DNA of 64,000 nucleotides from Congzhengia minquanensis (GCF_014384785.1 NZ_JACRSU010000006.1:1-64000), one strand, 5' to 3'; positions 24,547 to 32,650 are shown, counted from the stretch's first letter. Program-made: numbers and translations. The notes: generated from the sequence alone by a model not told the origin.

Positions 24547-26961
24547 TTATTCTATTTCCTGTTCAATTTGCTCTGCATACCGCACGGTTTCCATTGCGTC
24601 TCGGGCATATTTATCTGCATGAATCTGCTCAGCATAACTTTGGGTCATCACCGCACCGCCCACAACGGTTTTTACATGGGGCGCTTTTGTTTTCAACAAT
24701 TGAATGGTTTCCTCCATTGCCGGAACGGTTGTGGTCATCAGCGCGCTTAAGCCAACCAGAGCCGCGCCGGTTTCCTCTACTGCCGCCGCAATTGTTTCCG
24801 GCGGCACATCTTTGCCCAAATCCGTTACGTCGAACCCATAGTTTTGCAGGAGTACCTTAACAATGTTTTTTCCAATATCGTGAATGTCGCCACGAACTGT
24901 GGCAATTACAATTTTACACTTTTTCTTCCGTCCCGCTCCCGGCTTCATGCTTTGTTTTATTACGTCGAAAGAGGCCTTTGCGCTCTCTGCGCTCATCAAT
25001 AGCTGGGGCAAAAACGTGGTCTTTTTCTCAAACCCAATGCCAACAAAATCCAGCGCGGGAATAATGCAGTTGTCAATGATAAACAGAGAATCCTGCTCTT
25101 TTAACAGCGTTTCCGTAATTTGAGCAGCATTCTCTTTTAAGCCCTTAATCACCGCGTCTTTTAGCTGCTCTGTCAGAGGTTTTCCGCTGTTTTCTGCCTT
25201 TGCTTCCTGCTTTGGCTTGTCCGATTGGGCAGCATAGGCAATGTATTTTTCACACATGGGGTCTTTGTCTTGCAGCGCATTAAAACTAAAATAAACATTC
25301 ATCATGCCTGTGGTTTTTGGGTTCATAATTGCCGCGTCAAGTCCCGCGCCCAGCGCCATGGCAAAAAATGTGGTGTTAACAAGTTCTCTTTGCGGAAGGC
25401 CAAACGAAACGTTGGAAACGCCCAGGCTGGTCAGTCCGCCGTTTTTCTTCACCAAGCTGACGGCTCCCAGGGTTGCTAAAGCTGACGAGGTGTCTGAGCT
25501 GATGGTCATTGCCAGCGTGTCGATAATAATATCTTTTTTGGGAATTCCATATTCTTTTGCAGTGTCATAAATTTTCTGTGCAATTTGAAACCTTCCCTCT
25601 GCCGTTTCGGGTATTCCGTTTTCGTCTAACGTAAGGCCAACAATCAGCCCGCCATATTTTGCCGCAAGCGGGAACACCGTCTCCATGCTCTCGCGCTTGC
25701 CACAAACGGAATTTATCATGGGCTTGCCGTTATAAATGCGGAGTGCCGCCTCCATGGCCTCGGGAATTGATGTATCAATCTGCAAAGGCAAACCGCAAAC
25801 AGACTGCAGCTCGAACACCACCCGGGAAAGCATGGCTGTTTCGTCAATGTCCGGCAAGCCGGCATTCACGTCCAGCACATGTGCGCCGCGCTCCATTTGG
25901 TCTATACCCTCGTTCAAAATATATTCTAAATTATTTTCCCGCAGGGCAGCTTTCAGCGCGCTTTTCCCCGTGGGGTTAATGCGCTCGCCGATTAACACCG
26001 GCACCGTTCCAAACTCCACTGCGTGGGTGTAGGAAGAAATTACAGAACGGTTTTTGTCCATGAGCGGAACCGCTTTTTTGTCCTTTGTTTTTTCAATTAA
26101 TACCGAAATATGCTCCGGCGTTGTGCCGCAGCAGCCGCCTAAACCATGCACGCCAAAATCCAAAAAGACGGCCATGGCACCGGCAAATTCCTCCGGCCCA
26201 ACGTCGTAAACCGTCTTTTCCCCGTCAAAGGCAGGAAGCCCTGCATTGGGGTTTACAATAACGGGAACCGAAGCAAATTCCGTCAAACTCTTTACTACCG
26301 CCGCCAGCTTGTCCGGTCCCAGGCCGCAGTTTACGCCCAGAGCATCTACTCTAAGACCCTCCAGCATGGCAACCATTGCGGCGCAGTCCGCCCCGGTCAT
26401 GAGCTTGCCCTGCTCGTCGTAGGTGTTGGTGACAAACACCGGCAAATCGCAGGTTTCTTTTGCTGCCAGCACCGCCGCTTTTGTTTCAAAGCTGTCGTTC
26501 ATGGTTTCAATTAAAATCAGGTCTGCGCCGCTTTCTGCACCAATGCGAATGGTTTCAGAAAAAATGCTTACGGCCTGTTCAAAGCCCAAGTCGCCCAGCG
26601 GCGCAAGGAGCTTTCCCGTGGGGCCAACGTCCAAAGCAACATACCGCTGCTTTCCGCCGGCCTGGTTTGCCGCAGTTTTTGCACACATTACCGCCATTTG
26701 CACCACGGTTTTTAAGTCGGGCATGTGGTCTTTTCCGTTAAACTTTAAGCTGTTTGCGCCAAAGGTGTTGGTTGCAATCACATCACATCCCGCCGCAAGA
26801 TAAGCCTTATGAGCGGCGATAATTTTGTCTGGATGGGTCAGCCCCCACATTTCCGGCAATTCGCCGGGCATAAGTCCCATAGACTGCAAAAGCGTCCCCA
26901 TACCGCCGTCAAAATATACAATTCCGTTTTCTATCTTTTCTTTTATGTTCAAATAATTCAC
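24547..26961 (-). CDS. metH: Cobalamin-dependent methionine synthase, without activation domain
   Basis: Transfers the methyl group of methyl-tetrahydrofolate via cobalamin to homocysteine. At 804 residues it carries three of the four usual modules. The homocysteine/zinc domain (~1-300) has zinc Cys in GVNCGLGPD and GGCCGTTPEH. The pterin domain (~315-590) starts at IGERINPTGK. The B12 module (~600-804) has DIHDIGKNIV with the cobalt-ligand His. The SAM-binding reactivation domain is missing and is encoded by the next upstream gene, with which it overlaps 4 bp. This split is usual in Clostridia. Confidence 0.95.
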   Translation of the reverse strand: MNYLNIKEKIENGIVYFDGGMGTLLQSMGLMPGELPEMWGLTHPDKIIAAHKAYLAAGCDVIATNTFGANSLKFNGKDHMPDLKTVVQMAVMCAKTAANQAGGKQRYVALDVGPTGKLLAPLGDLGFEQAVSIFSETIRIGAESGADLILIETMNDSFETKAAVLAAKETCDLPVFVTNTYDEQGKLMTGADCAAMVAMLEGLRVDALGVNCGLGPDKLAAVVKSLTEFASVPVIVNPNAGLPAFDGEKTVYDVGPEEFAGAMAVFLDFGVHGLGGCCGTTPEHISVLIEKTKDKKAVPLMDKNRSVISSYTHAVEFGTVPVLIGERINPTGKSALKAALRENNLEYILNEGIDQMERGAHVLDVNAGLPDIDETAMLSRVVFELQSVCGLPLQIDTSIPEAMEAALRIYNGKPMINSVCGKRESMETVFPLAAKYGGLIVGLTLDENGIPETAEGRFQIAQKIYDTAKEYGIPKKDIIIDTLAMTISSDTSSALATLGAVSLVKKNGGLTSLGVSNVSFGLPQRELVNTTFFAMALGAGLDAAIMNPKTTGMMNVYFSFNALQDKDPMCEKYIAYAAQSDKPKQEAKAENSGKPLTEQLKDAVIKGLKENAAQITETLLKEQDSLFIIDNCIIPALDFVGIGFEKKTTFLPQLLMSAESAKASFDVIKQSMKPGAGRKKKCKIVIATVRGDIHDIGKNIVKVLLQNYGFDVTDLGKDVPPETIAAAVEETGAALVGLSALMTTTVPAMEETIQLLKTKAPHVKTVVGGAVMTQSYAEQIHADKYARDAMETVRYAEQIEQEIE

Positions 26962-27635
26962 CCTCTCGAATATGCACAGTCTTCCCGTTTGTCACAGGCT
27001 TCACAGCCGCTCTTATTGCATTGAGTATCCTCACTGCTGATGCCAATCACCGCCGAAACGGATTTCGAAGGCGTCATCATTAAGCTGTCTGTTAACGACA
27101 CACCAATTTGCTTTGGACACTCAAGCACACGAAACAGATCGCGCTGATGGGAAAGAGCAAAATCGCCGTATCCCGGGCTGAACCGCGGACGAAGAAATAC
27201 GGTTTCAGCTTTCAGTTTATCCGACAAGCGTGCACAAAACAGGTCGCACCAGCTTTCAATGGCCGCGGCGCCCGCCGCCTGGGCAATCACTGCCGCCGCT
27301 GGCGAAAGTTTGCTATATTTTGCAATGATCCGGTCTGCTCCAGCTCCGACTGTCGCGCCGAACAGAACTGCACGCGCACAGCCTCTTAAGTTCTTAGAAA
27401 GCCCGGCGGAGTTTACGCGAAACGTGCCGATATCAATTGTTTGCCCATTCACATTAATGTCACACAGGGTAAAGCACGCCCGGCAGGAAAGGCTTAAAAA
27501 CACCTCCTGCGTCACCGCTTCAATTTGCTGCTGCATTTGTGCATCAGGGCTGCTTTTTCCAAACCCCAAATACCGCAGCACTTCCCCGTGCCTTATCTCA
27601 ATTTCTTTGACATCTGCGGTTTGCACATAAATCAT
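26958..27635 (-). CDS. Stand-alone methionine synthase activation-domain protein
   Basis: A 225-residue protein resembling the C-terminal SAM-binding reactivation domain of MetH (PFSPGYGDFAL-type motif, here RPRFSPGYGDFALSH; then MMTPSKSVSAVIGIS). It ends in a Cys-rich tail with CNKSGCEACDKREDCAY, a possible metal site. It should restore oxidised cob(II)alamin in the MetH made from the next gene. Overlaps of 4 bp with both metF and metH show tight coupling. Confidence 0.9.
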   Translation of the reverse strand: MIYVQTADVKEIEIRHGEVLRYLGFGKSSPDAQMQQQIEAVTQEVFLSLSCRACFTLCDINVNGQTIDIGTFRVNSAGLSKNLRGCARAVLFGATVGAGADRIIAKYSKLSPAAAVIAQAAGAAAIESWCDLFCARLSDKLKAETVFLRPRFSPGYGDFALSHQRDLFRVLECPKQIGVSLTDSLMMTPSKSVSAVIGISSEDTQCNKSGCEACDKREDCAYSRG

Positions 27636-28492
27636 TTTAAAATCTCCGATAAGTTAGCTTGAATCTGTGCTGCAACGTCCGGCTTGTTCATGGTGTAAAC
27701 GTGAACGTTTTCCACGCCGTTTGCCACCAAGTCAATAATCTGGTCTGTGGCATAGGCAATGCCCGCCTGCTTCATTGCAGACGGATTGTCCCCAAACCGA
27801 TCTACAATCGATTTAAACCGCTGGGGCAGATAGGTGCCGGAAAGCTTTACAATGCGCTGAATCTGCTTGCCGTTTGTAACCGGCATAATGCCCGCCACCA
27901 CCGGCACGTTGATGCCTGCTTCACGAATTTTATACAAGAAATTATATAAGATATTGTTGTCAAAAAACATCTGCGTCGTTAAAAAGTCGCAGCCCATGTC
28001 CACCTTTTCTTTTAAAAAACGAATATCTTCTTTTTGATTTTTAGACTCCGTGTGTCCCTCCGGGTAGCAGGCCCCGCCAATGCAAAAGTTGCCCGCCGCC
28101 TTAATATCTAAAATCAGTTCGCTGGCGTAGCGGTATTCTTGAACCGTTAGCCCTTCGTTTGGAATGTCGCCCCGAAGCGCCAAAATATTTTCAATGCCGT
28201 TTTTTGAAAGCTCTGCAAGATATTCCCGCACCGCCTGTTTGGTTGAAGAAACGCAGGTTAAATGCGCCAAAGGCGTTACGCCAAAGTTTTTTAAAATATT
28301 TTCTGCAATTGAGGCAGATGTTGCGCTTGCCCCCCCGCCTGCGCCGTAGGTTACGCTCATAAAATCCGGCGATAGACGTGCAATTTCCTCCGTTGCCGTT
28401 TTCACATTGTTGTAGGCATCCCAGCTTTTGGGCGGGAAAACCTCGAACGACAGCGTTGCTTTTTTCTGTTTAAAAAGTTCAGACAGTTTCAA
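27632..28492 (-). CDS. metF: 5,10-methylenetetrahydrofolate reductase
   Basis: Makes 5-methyl-tetrahydrofolate, the methyl donor for MetH, using FAD. The TIM barrel has SFEVFPPKSWDAYNN, SVTYGAGGG, ALRGDIPNEG and TQMFFDN. About 286 residues, normal length. A GTG exists at 28501, but AAGGA abuts it almost directly; TTG at 28492 has better spacing and gives the usual MKLSELF N-terminus. It is the first gene of metF / activation protein / metH. No SAM or B12 riboswitch fits in the short leader. Confidence 0.94.
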   Translation of the reverse strand: MKLSELFKQKKATLSFEVFPPKSWDAYNNVKTATEEIARLSPDFMSVTYGAGGGASATSASIAENILKNFGVTPLAHLTCVSSTKQAVREYLAELSKNGIENILALRGDIPNEGLTVQEYRYASELILDIKAAGNFCIGGACYPEGHTESKNQKEDIRFLKEKVDMGCDFLTTQMFFDNNILYNFLYKIREAGINVPVVAGIMPVTNGKQIQRIVKLSGTYLPQRFKSIVDRFGDNPSAMKQAGIAYATDQIIDLVANGVENVHVYTMNKPDVAAQIQANLSEILK

Positions 28493-28515
28493 ATATATCA
28501 CATCCTTAATTGTTT

Positions 28516-28545
28516 ATTTTACCATTTCAACCGGGAGGTTGTCAA
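28516..28545 (-). promoter_or_regulatory. Sigma-A promoter of the metF-metH operon
   Basis: Minus strand TTGACA, 18-bp spacer, TAAAAT, ending 23 bp before the metF TTG. Confidence 0.7.
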
Positions 28546-28561
28546 TGAAAACAGGAAACGT

Positions 28562-28590
28562 TTGACAAAAAGACTGGAATATGATAACAT
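28562..28590 (+). promoter_or_regulatory. Sigma-A promoter of the ECF S-component gene
   Basis: TTGACA, 17-bp spacer, TAACAT, 30 bp before the ATG and divergent from the metF promoter. Confidence 0.6.
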
Positions 28591-28619
28591 GAAACCGTAA
28601 CAGTTGGGAGGTTATCCTT

Positions 28620-29138
28620 ATGAAAAGTAAAAAAATTGTGCTGTGCGGCCTGTTTTGTGCTATTGGTGTGCTTTTGCCCCAGGCGTTTCACATGTTTGGC
28701 ACAGCCGCAGGAATGACATTTTTGCCCATGCACATTCCCGTGCTTATGGCAGGCCTCATCATTGGCCCTGTATGCGGTTTGGTTACAGGTGTGGTCTCGC
28801 CGGTGCTTTCCTGTTTGTTTACAGGCATGCCCGCTCCGGTGAAGCTTCCGTTTATGCTGTTCGAACTGGCAGCATATGGCCTGTTTTCCGGGCTGTTTTC
28901 AAAAAACAGCAACGGCGTTGGCCGTGTTTATTTGTCGCTCATCGGCGCGCAGATTGCCGGCCGGGCAGTGAATGCTGTCTGCACGCTGGCGGCAGTTTAC
29001 CTGTTTCACATTGAAAAAGTTTCCGTGCTTTCCGTTTGGACTGCCGTTGTGTCCGGCGTGCCGGGAATTGTAATTCAGCTTGTGTTTATTCCCCCGTTGG
29101 TAATGGCGGTTAAAAAGTATGCAAAAACAATGCTGTAA
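28620..29138 (+). CDS. ECF-type vitamin transporter, substrate-binding S component
   Basis: A 172-residue integral membrane protein with about five to six hydrophobic segments. The motif set MHIPVLMAGLIIGPVCG and VSPVLSCLFTGMP is typical of ECF transporter S components, which bind a vitamin or cofactor and share an energising EcfA-A'-T module encoded elsewhere. The substrate cannot be read from sequence. Divergence from metF-metH makes a folate- or cobalamin-related compound, or another one-carbon cofactor, an attractive guess only. TTGGGAGG precedes the ATG. Confidence 0.82.
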   Translation: MKSKKIVLCGLFCAIGVLLPQAFHMFGTAAGMTFLPMHIPVLMAGLIIGPVCGLVTGVVSPVLSCLFTGMPAPVKLPFMLFELAAYGLFSGLFSKNSNGVGRVYLSLIGAQIAGRAVNAVCTLAAVYLFHIEKVSVLSVWTAVVSGVPGIVIQLVFIPPLVMAVKKYAKTML

Positions 29139-29145
29139 CAAAAAA

Positions 29146-29176
29146 GGCCGCTGAAAACAGCGGTCTTAATTTTTTT
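29146..29176. terminator. Terminator between convergent genes
   Basis: Stem GGCCGCTG / CAGCGGTC (one G-T) with an AAAA loop, A-run on the left and T-run on the right. It marks one edge of the accessory region. Confidence 0.85.
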
Positions 29177-29180
29177 AAAT

Positions 29181-29513
29181 TCATTTCAGTTTCAAGATTA
29201 TCACGCGCCTGTGCCGCGGTCTGCGAAACAGGCGGTTTTCAGCCCTGTTGAGCGCCGCTTTCAGCAACTCAATTTCGCGGCTTTTTTGCAAAAGTTCCGT
29301 CTGCATAGCCAGGCTTTCAGCCAGCCGAGCTTGTTCTGTTTGGTCCAGCTTTCTTTTCAGCTCTGCCTTTTCTTTTCCCAGTTTGCTGGTAATTTTGTCC
29401 GCCCTTGCCTGAATGAGACGTTCAAGCTCTTTTGGCGCCTGCGGAATCTCAGACGGCTGTCCGCTTTCAGGATGCTCCTTTCCCCAAAATGGGCTTGTGT
29501 GTTCTGCTGTCAT
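29181..29513 (-). CDS. Small coiled-coil protein, unknown
   Basis: A 110-residue protein. The N-terminal third is Pro-rich (FWGKEHPESGQPSEIPQAP). Residues ~32-92 form a charged heptad-type coiled coil (KLGKEKAELKRKLDQTEQAR, LLQKSREIELLKAALNRAE). The tail is very basic. I do not recognise the family. An ATG at 29519 directly abuts GGGAGG, so the ATG six bases on is used. It is the last gene of a minus-strand run of small genes that includes a phage-type regulator. Confidence 0.65.
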   Translation of the reverse strand: MTAEHTSPFWGKEHPESGQPSEIPQAPKELERLIQARADKITSKLGKEKAELKRKLDQTEQARLAESLAMQTELLQKSREIELLKAALNRAENRLFRRPRHRRVIILKLK

Positions 29514-29534
29514 ACCCATCCTCCCAATTTTATT

Positions 29535-29615
29535 TTATTTTGAAGCACTTCCAATCAGCGCAAGTGCAATGACTGTAATGCAAACCATCATTGTAATGAT
29601 AATGCTAACCGGCAT
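29535..29615 (-). CDS. 26-residue hydrophobic peptide
   Basis: A short frame from ATG at 29615 to TAA, encoding MPVSIIITMMVCITVIALAL plus IGSASK. Almost all of it could form one membrane helix, with a single Lys at the very end. AAAGAGGTGATTTT lies just before the ATG, a strong ribosome site that would be unexplained otherwise. It lies between the zinc-ribbon gene and the coiled-coil gene, with little spare sequence. Function unknown; small phage membrane peptides and type I toxins look like this. Confidence 0.55.
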   Translation of the reverse strand: MPVSIIITMMVCITVIALALIGSASK

Positions 29616-29619
29616 AAAA

Positions 29620-29778
29620 TCACCTCTTTTTTCTGCGTTTTGCCTGCCGTCCTGTGTGGTTTTTATTGATGTCCGCCAGCTTTCTGTCAAACAAAATTTT
29701 TCCGTCAAATGTTCTTGTCAATCCACACCGCAGGCAGACGAAACAATCGTTTACCTGTCTCCAATCGTGTCCGCACAT
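29620..29778 (-). CDS. Small zinc-ribbon protein, phage type
   Basis: A 52-residue protein with C-GHDW near the N-terminus and CFVCLRCGLTR, which gives up to four Cys/His metal ligands, then a basic tail (GRQAKRRKKR). Short proteins of this kind occur in Firmicutes phages. The frame extends to a TTG at 29826, but AAAGGATG precedes the ATG at 29778, which starts directly at the metal-binding part. Function unknown; nucleic-acid binding is likely. Confidence 0.6.
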   Translation of the reverse strand: MCGHDWRQVNDCFVCLRCGLTRTFDGKILFDRKLADINKNHTGRQAKRRKKR

Positions 29779-29847
29779 TTCACCATCATCCTTTTTAAAC
29801 AAATCCCGCCGCCCATCCGCCGGCAATTTAAAACCGGCCCTACACCG

Positions 29848-30300
29848 TTAAACTCTTTTCACACCATAACATGGGTTCTGCCGCAGCTGCAAGCAAGTGC
29901 CGACACAAATTTTTCCGAGAGCCTTTGCATGAAGGGATGTCCGAATCCAATAGGCAGACATGTCCATCTTTTCTGCAATCTGTTCCCACGTAAAATACCG
30001 TAAATAACGCAGTTCCAGAAGCGTCCTTAACGTGGCGTCTCCCACCTTGCTAATCACATCTGCAATTTCCGATTTTACGGCATAAAGCTCATCTAACCGC
30101 TTTGACAGCCGGTTTTTATATTCTATGTATTTTAAAACTGCTTCGTCTGACCGGTTCGTTTTCGACGTCTGCACCTTAACGCCGGCACACTGCGCGGTAA
30201 CAGACAGCACACGCTCTTTTGCTGAAACCAGCTCGTCGCTCAGCGCATCAATTTCGTTGTCAATTTTCCAGGCCCTTTCAAGCCACTCTTTCGTATCCAA
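29848..30300 (-). CDS. Phage-type sigma-70 region-4-like regulator (DUF1492/ArpU-like)
   Basis: A 150-residue protein. The N-terminal ~75 residues are helical (IDNEIDALSDELVSAKERV). The C-terminal part, TLRTLLELRYLRYFTWEQIA then AEKMDMSAYWIRTSLHAKAL, is a helix-turn-helix like sigma region 4, as in the DUF1492/ArpU/RinA group of late-gene regulators of Gram-positive phages. The start is TTG behind AGGAGAGG. It may activate the contractile-tail operon; that link is inferred from family and position. Confidence 0.75.
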   Translation of the reverse strand: MDTKEWLERAWKIDNEIDALSDELVSAKERVLSVTAQCAGVKVQTSKTNRSDEAVLKYIEYKNRLSKRLDELYAVKSEIADVISKVGDATLRTLLELRYLRYFTWEQIAEKMDMSAYWIRTSLHAKALGKICVGTCLQLRQNPCYGVKRV

Positions 30301-30384
30301 ACGTTGTCCTCTCCTTCATGTTGGTTTCAGGCAAGCCTGTATAAAATAAAACAATTTGCAAATCCTAATATTGAGGTGATAAAA

Positions 30385-30570
30385 ATGGAAAAACATGATG
30401 ATTTACCTTTGGGTTTTGGCATGGCGCTGGCGCAAAACGAGCAGGCAATGACCTATTTTGCCAACCTCACCGAAGAACAAAAGCAGTCGGTGATAACCGC
30501 TACCCACAACATCCAGTCGAAACAGGAAATGCATAACTACGTTCAAAATCTTACCAGGCAGGAGTCTTAA
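30385..30570 (+). CDS. Small conserved protein, unknown
   Basis: A 61-residue soluble protein with LPLGFGMALAQNEQAMTYFA and LTEEQKQSVITATHNIQSKQ. Short proteins with this pattern are common in Clostridia; no role is known to me. GAGGTGATAAAA precedes the ATG at 30385; the longer frame upstream lacks a ribosome site. It is the only plus-strand gene in this part, and a terminator overlaps its 3' end. Confidence 0.75.
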   Translation: MEKHDDLPLGFGMALAQNEQAMTYFANLTEEQKQSVITATHNIQSKQEMHNYVQNLTRQES

Positions 30571-30585
30571 GACCCCTGCTTTTTT
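30558..30585 (+). terminator. Rho-independent terminator overlapping the gene's end
   Basis: GCAGG-A-GTC, TTAA loop, GAC-C-CCTGC, then six T. The stop codon lies in the loop. Confidence 0.8.
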
Positions 30586-30606
30586 CCTGCCGCTTTGTGC
30601 TTGTAC

Positions 30607-30846
30607 TTAATTTTCGCTCATGATGAGGTAAACCGTTTCATTTAAAGCAGGATCTTTTATCCGCTTATTCGTTTCACCTCCAGGCTGCAAAGTTTTGCCG
30701 GCGGCGGACGAAGTTTTCACCTCGTAAACTTTTATTTCACTATTCCTGCATCCAGACAATAGGTTGGAAAACAACGCAAACAGCAGTGCAAAAACAAATA
30801 GGGCCGCCGCGTTTTTTATTGCTCTTTCTCTAAACTTAAGTTTCAT
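30607..30846 (-). CDS. Small putative lipoprotein
   Basis: A 79-residue protein with a basic N-terminus, a hydrophobic segment at ~12-31 and a lipobox-like LLSGC near residue 33, followed by ~45 polar residues. Lipid attachment at the Cys would anchor it outside the membrane. CGGGAGG precedes the ATG. Family unknown. It follows the 68-residue gene by 13 bp and is probably co-transcribed with it. Confidence 0.65.
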   Translation of the reverse strand: MKLKFRERAIKNAAALFVFALLFALFSNLLSGCRNSEIKVYEVKTSSAAGKTLQPGGETNKRIKDPALNETVYLIMSEN

Positions 30847-30859
30847 ATGCGTCCTCCCG

Positions 30860-31066
30860 TTATGATTTTAATTTTTCCCAATCACTCAAAATGTCCAAAA
30901 CCGACTTTAGCACTGCCGCACTTTTCGGCGTTTGGACAACGCCAGATATAAAACAGCTCAATTCCTGGGGCGACACACGCTCATGCCCGCGGCGCCGCAG
31001 TTCACATAGCAGGTCGACCTGTTTTTTTTCAAGCTCCAGCAGCCTGTGTTTAATTTTTTTTCCCAT
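30860..31066 (-). CDS. Small charged protein, unknown
   Basis: A 68-residue soluble protein: basic helix (KKIKHRLLELEKKQVDLLCE), then PQELSCFISGVV and VLKSVLDILSDWEKLKS. No known motif. AGGACAGG lies before the ATG. It heads a two-gene minus-strand unit with the lipoprotein and is divergent from the XRE regulator. Confidence 0.55.
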   Translation of the reverse strand: MGKKIKHRLLELEKKQVDLLCELRRRGHERVSPQELSCFISGVVQTPKSAAVLKSVLDILSDWEKLKS

Positions 31067-31215
31067 CTGCCTGTCCTCATCTCCTTTTAATCATTTGTAA
31101 ATTTTAATCTCCTTAGCCACAAAAGCAGGAGAATGCGTCGTTACCACACCAGGACAAACTGTCTTATATTTTTACAAATTTCGGCACATTATCCTGTTTT
31201 TCATTGTAACCATTA

Positions 31216-31244
31216 TTGACAAAGTCTTTTCTCTGTGTTATATT
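31216..31244 (+). promoter_or_regulatory. Sigma-A promoter upstream of the XRE regulator
   Basis: TTGACA, 17-bp spacer, TATATT. It would give a leader of about 150 nt that spans both operator-like sites. Confidence 0.65.
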
Positions 31245-31317
31245 AAGATTATCCATACTTCTCATATAACTATTCCGAAACTGTCGGTAGGCATTTCTCT
31301 GTCTTTAACTTTATTAT

Positions 31318-31366
31318 ATATCTAATTTTAGAGATTGTCAACTATTTTATCTCTATTTTTAGATAT
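31318..31366. promoter_or_regulatory. Pair of operator-like sites for the XRE regulator
   Basis: ATATCTAATTTTAGAGAT (31318-31335) and ATCTCTATTTTTAGATAT (31349-31366) are near-identical in opposite orientation (16 of 18), and each is itself a partial palindrome. The centres are 31 bp apart, about three helical turns. This spacing suits two repressor dimers on one DNA face. Confidence 0.6.
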
Positions 31367-31400
31367 TCGTTGTTATGTATAAAATAAGGGGTGTATTATT

Positions 31401-31838
31401 GTGTATATTTCACAAGACGTAGCTGACCGAATTAAAAATCTTGCTCAGAAGAAAAGTATTTCCGTTAAAAAGCTTTTGTCGGACATTGGACTCGGTTTCA
31501 ACACCATGTCCAATATGCGTAATTCAATGCCAAAAGCAGACAACCTTGCAAAAATTGCAGATTATCTCGGCTGTTCCGTCGACTATCTGCTGGGCAGAAC
31601 GGAAGAATATTCCCCTCAGAGCACAGAACAAACAACAGTCGAGGCTGATAAAGAGTATTTCGAGTTGATTGAAGAGTATAAAAAATTAGATTTAAAAGGA
31701 AAAAATAAAGTATTGAATACAATTTTCAGTGAACAGGAACGGGTTAAACTGTTAGAACCTGACGAATCGATGCAGCTTGCTGCTTTCGGCGGCGATTTTA
31801 AAGGTAAGCCTAAAAGCAAGAAAACTCAGCTTACTTAA
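31401..31838 (+). CDS. XRE-family transcriptional regulator
   Basis: A 145-residue Cro/CI-type repressor. The N-terminal helix-turn-helix spans ~5-65 (KKSISVKKLLSDIGLGFNTM then LAKIADYLGCSVDYLLGRTE). A helical C-terminal part (EYFELIEEYKKLDLKGKNKV) probably dimerises. The GTG start follows AAGGGGTG. It is followed by an ImmA-like protease, the pair used by mobile elements to release repression after DNA damage. It likely binds the twin sites upstream and may control the tail cluster. Confidence 0.9.
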   Translation: MYISQDVADRIKNLAQKKSISVKKLLSDIGLGFNTMSNMRNSMPKADNLAKIADYLGCSVDYLLGRTEEYSPQSTEQTTVEADKEYFELIEEYKKLDLKGKNKVLNTIFSEQERVKLLEPDESMQLAAFGGDFKGKPKSKKTQLT

Positions 31839-31881
31839 GAAGTAATAACACAATGGTAGTCTCTGAAAGGGGATTTATCAG

Positions 31882-32538
31882 TTGAAAATTATACAGAAAA
31901 CTGCCAAGACATTTTTAAGAGAATTCGGTAAGGAGATTACCATTCAACGACTATCAGAAGCATTGAGCCGCCGCGGATATGTTCTATTATACATGGGGTC
32001 TGATGACGGTAACGAACAGTTATTAAATTTAGGACTGTTAGATTATGCAAAGGGGAAAAAAGCGTTTACTGTATGCACATCTTTGAAAATTGTATTTGTT
32101 GACATTGAATGCCACAACAATGACAAAATAAAACTAATATTGCATGAATTGGCACATATTGAACTTGGTCATATTGGAAACGAGTTTAATTGCCGGGATG
32201 AAGTAGCCGCGGAAATTGAAGCAGACGCTGTTGTATATGCGGTTTTAAACCCACCGGACACGACTCGTTCCGGTGTAATGCTGCTGATGGTTACAATCAT
32301 TCTTTTAATTTTTGCTATGATTTTAATTTTCGTCTTTCAAAAGACAGAAACCATTTCTGGCAGCACCGCTGCAGCTATACCAGCACCCATAGAAAGCGCG
32401 CTGTCAAACACAGCTGAACAGATCGAGGAACAAATTGCAGATGAAAATGTGTTTGTTTACGTTACTCCTTCAGGAAATTGCTATCACACGCCTGAATGCA
32501 GGTATGCACAGTCAGACAACGCAATTAAAATCAAATAA
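31882..32538 (+). CDS. ImmA/IrrE-type metallopeptidase with membrane anchor
   Basis: A 218-residue protein. Residues ~1-130 hold an ImmA-like zinc protease with HELAHIELGH at ~90-99 and a downstream EIEADA glutamate. A transmembrane segment follows (~133-152), then an outward tail with YVTPSGNCYHTPECRYAQSD, a short Cys/His motif found at the ends of some surface proteins. ImmA normally cleaves its partner XRE repressor; the membrane anchor is unusual for that role. TTG start, AAAGGGGAT upstream. Confidence 0.85.
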   Translation: MKIIQKTAKTFLREFGKEITIQRLSEALSRRGYVLLYMGSDDGNEQLLNLGLLDYAKGKKAFTVCTSLKIVFVDIECHNNDKIKLILHELAHIELGHIGNEFNCRDEVAAEIEADAVVYAVLNPPDTTRSGVMLLMVTIILLIFAMILIFVFQKTETISGSTAAAIPAPIESALSNTAEQIEEQIADENVFVYVTPSGNCYHTPECRYAQSDNAIKIK

Positions 32539-32650
32539 CCACAGGCCGAAAAATATTACAGGCCCTGTAAAATATGTAATTCGTAAAATATTAAAATAAC
32601 ACAGGGGACTGCTATTGTGTTATTTTGTTAGTCAAGAACACGGCATAAAC

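Larger units (their letters stand above)
31067..31400. other. Intergenic control region between divergent units
   Basis: A 334-bp A+T-rich stretch without a gene. It holds a near-consensus plus-strand promoter (31216-31244) and two operator-like sites (31318-31366) ahead of the XRE gene. I could not find a convincing promoter for the minus-strand small genes. Confidence 0.7.

Noticed and set aside
29413..30003. A 196-codon plus-strand frame
   Set aside because: It runs antisense through four small minus-strand genes that have ribosome sites and recognisable motifs; it has no ribosome site itself.
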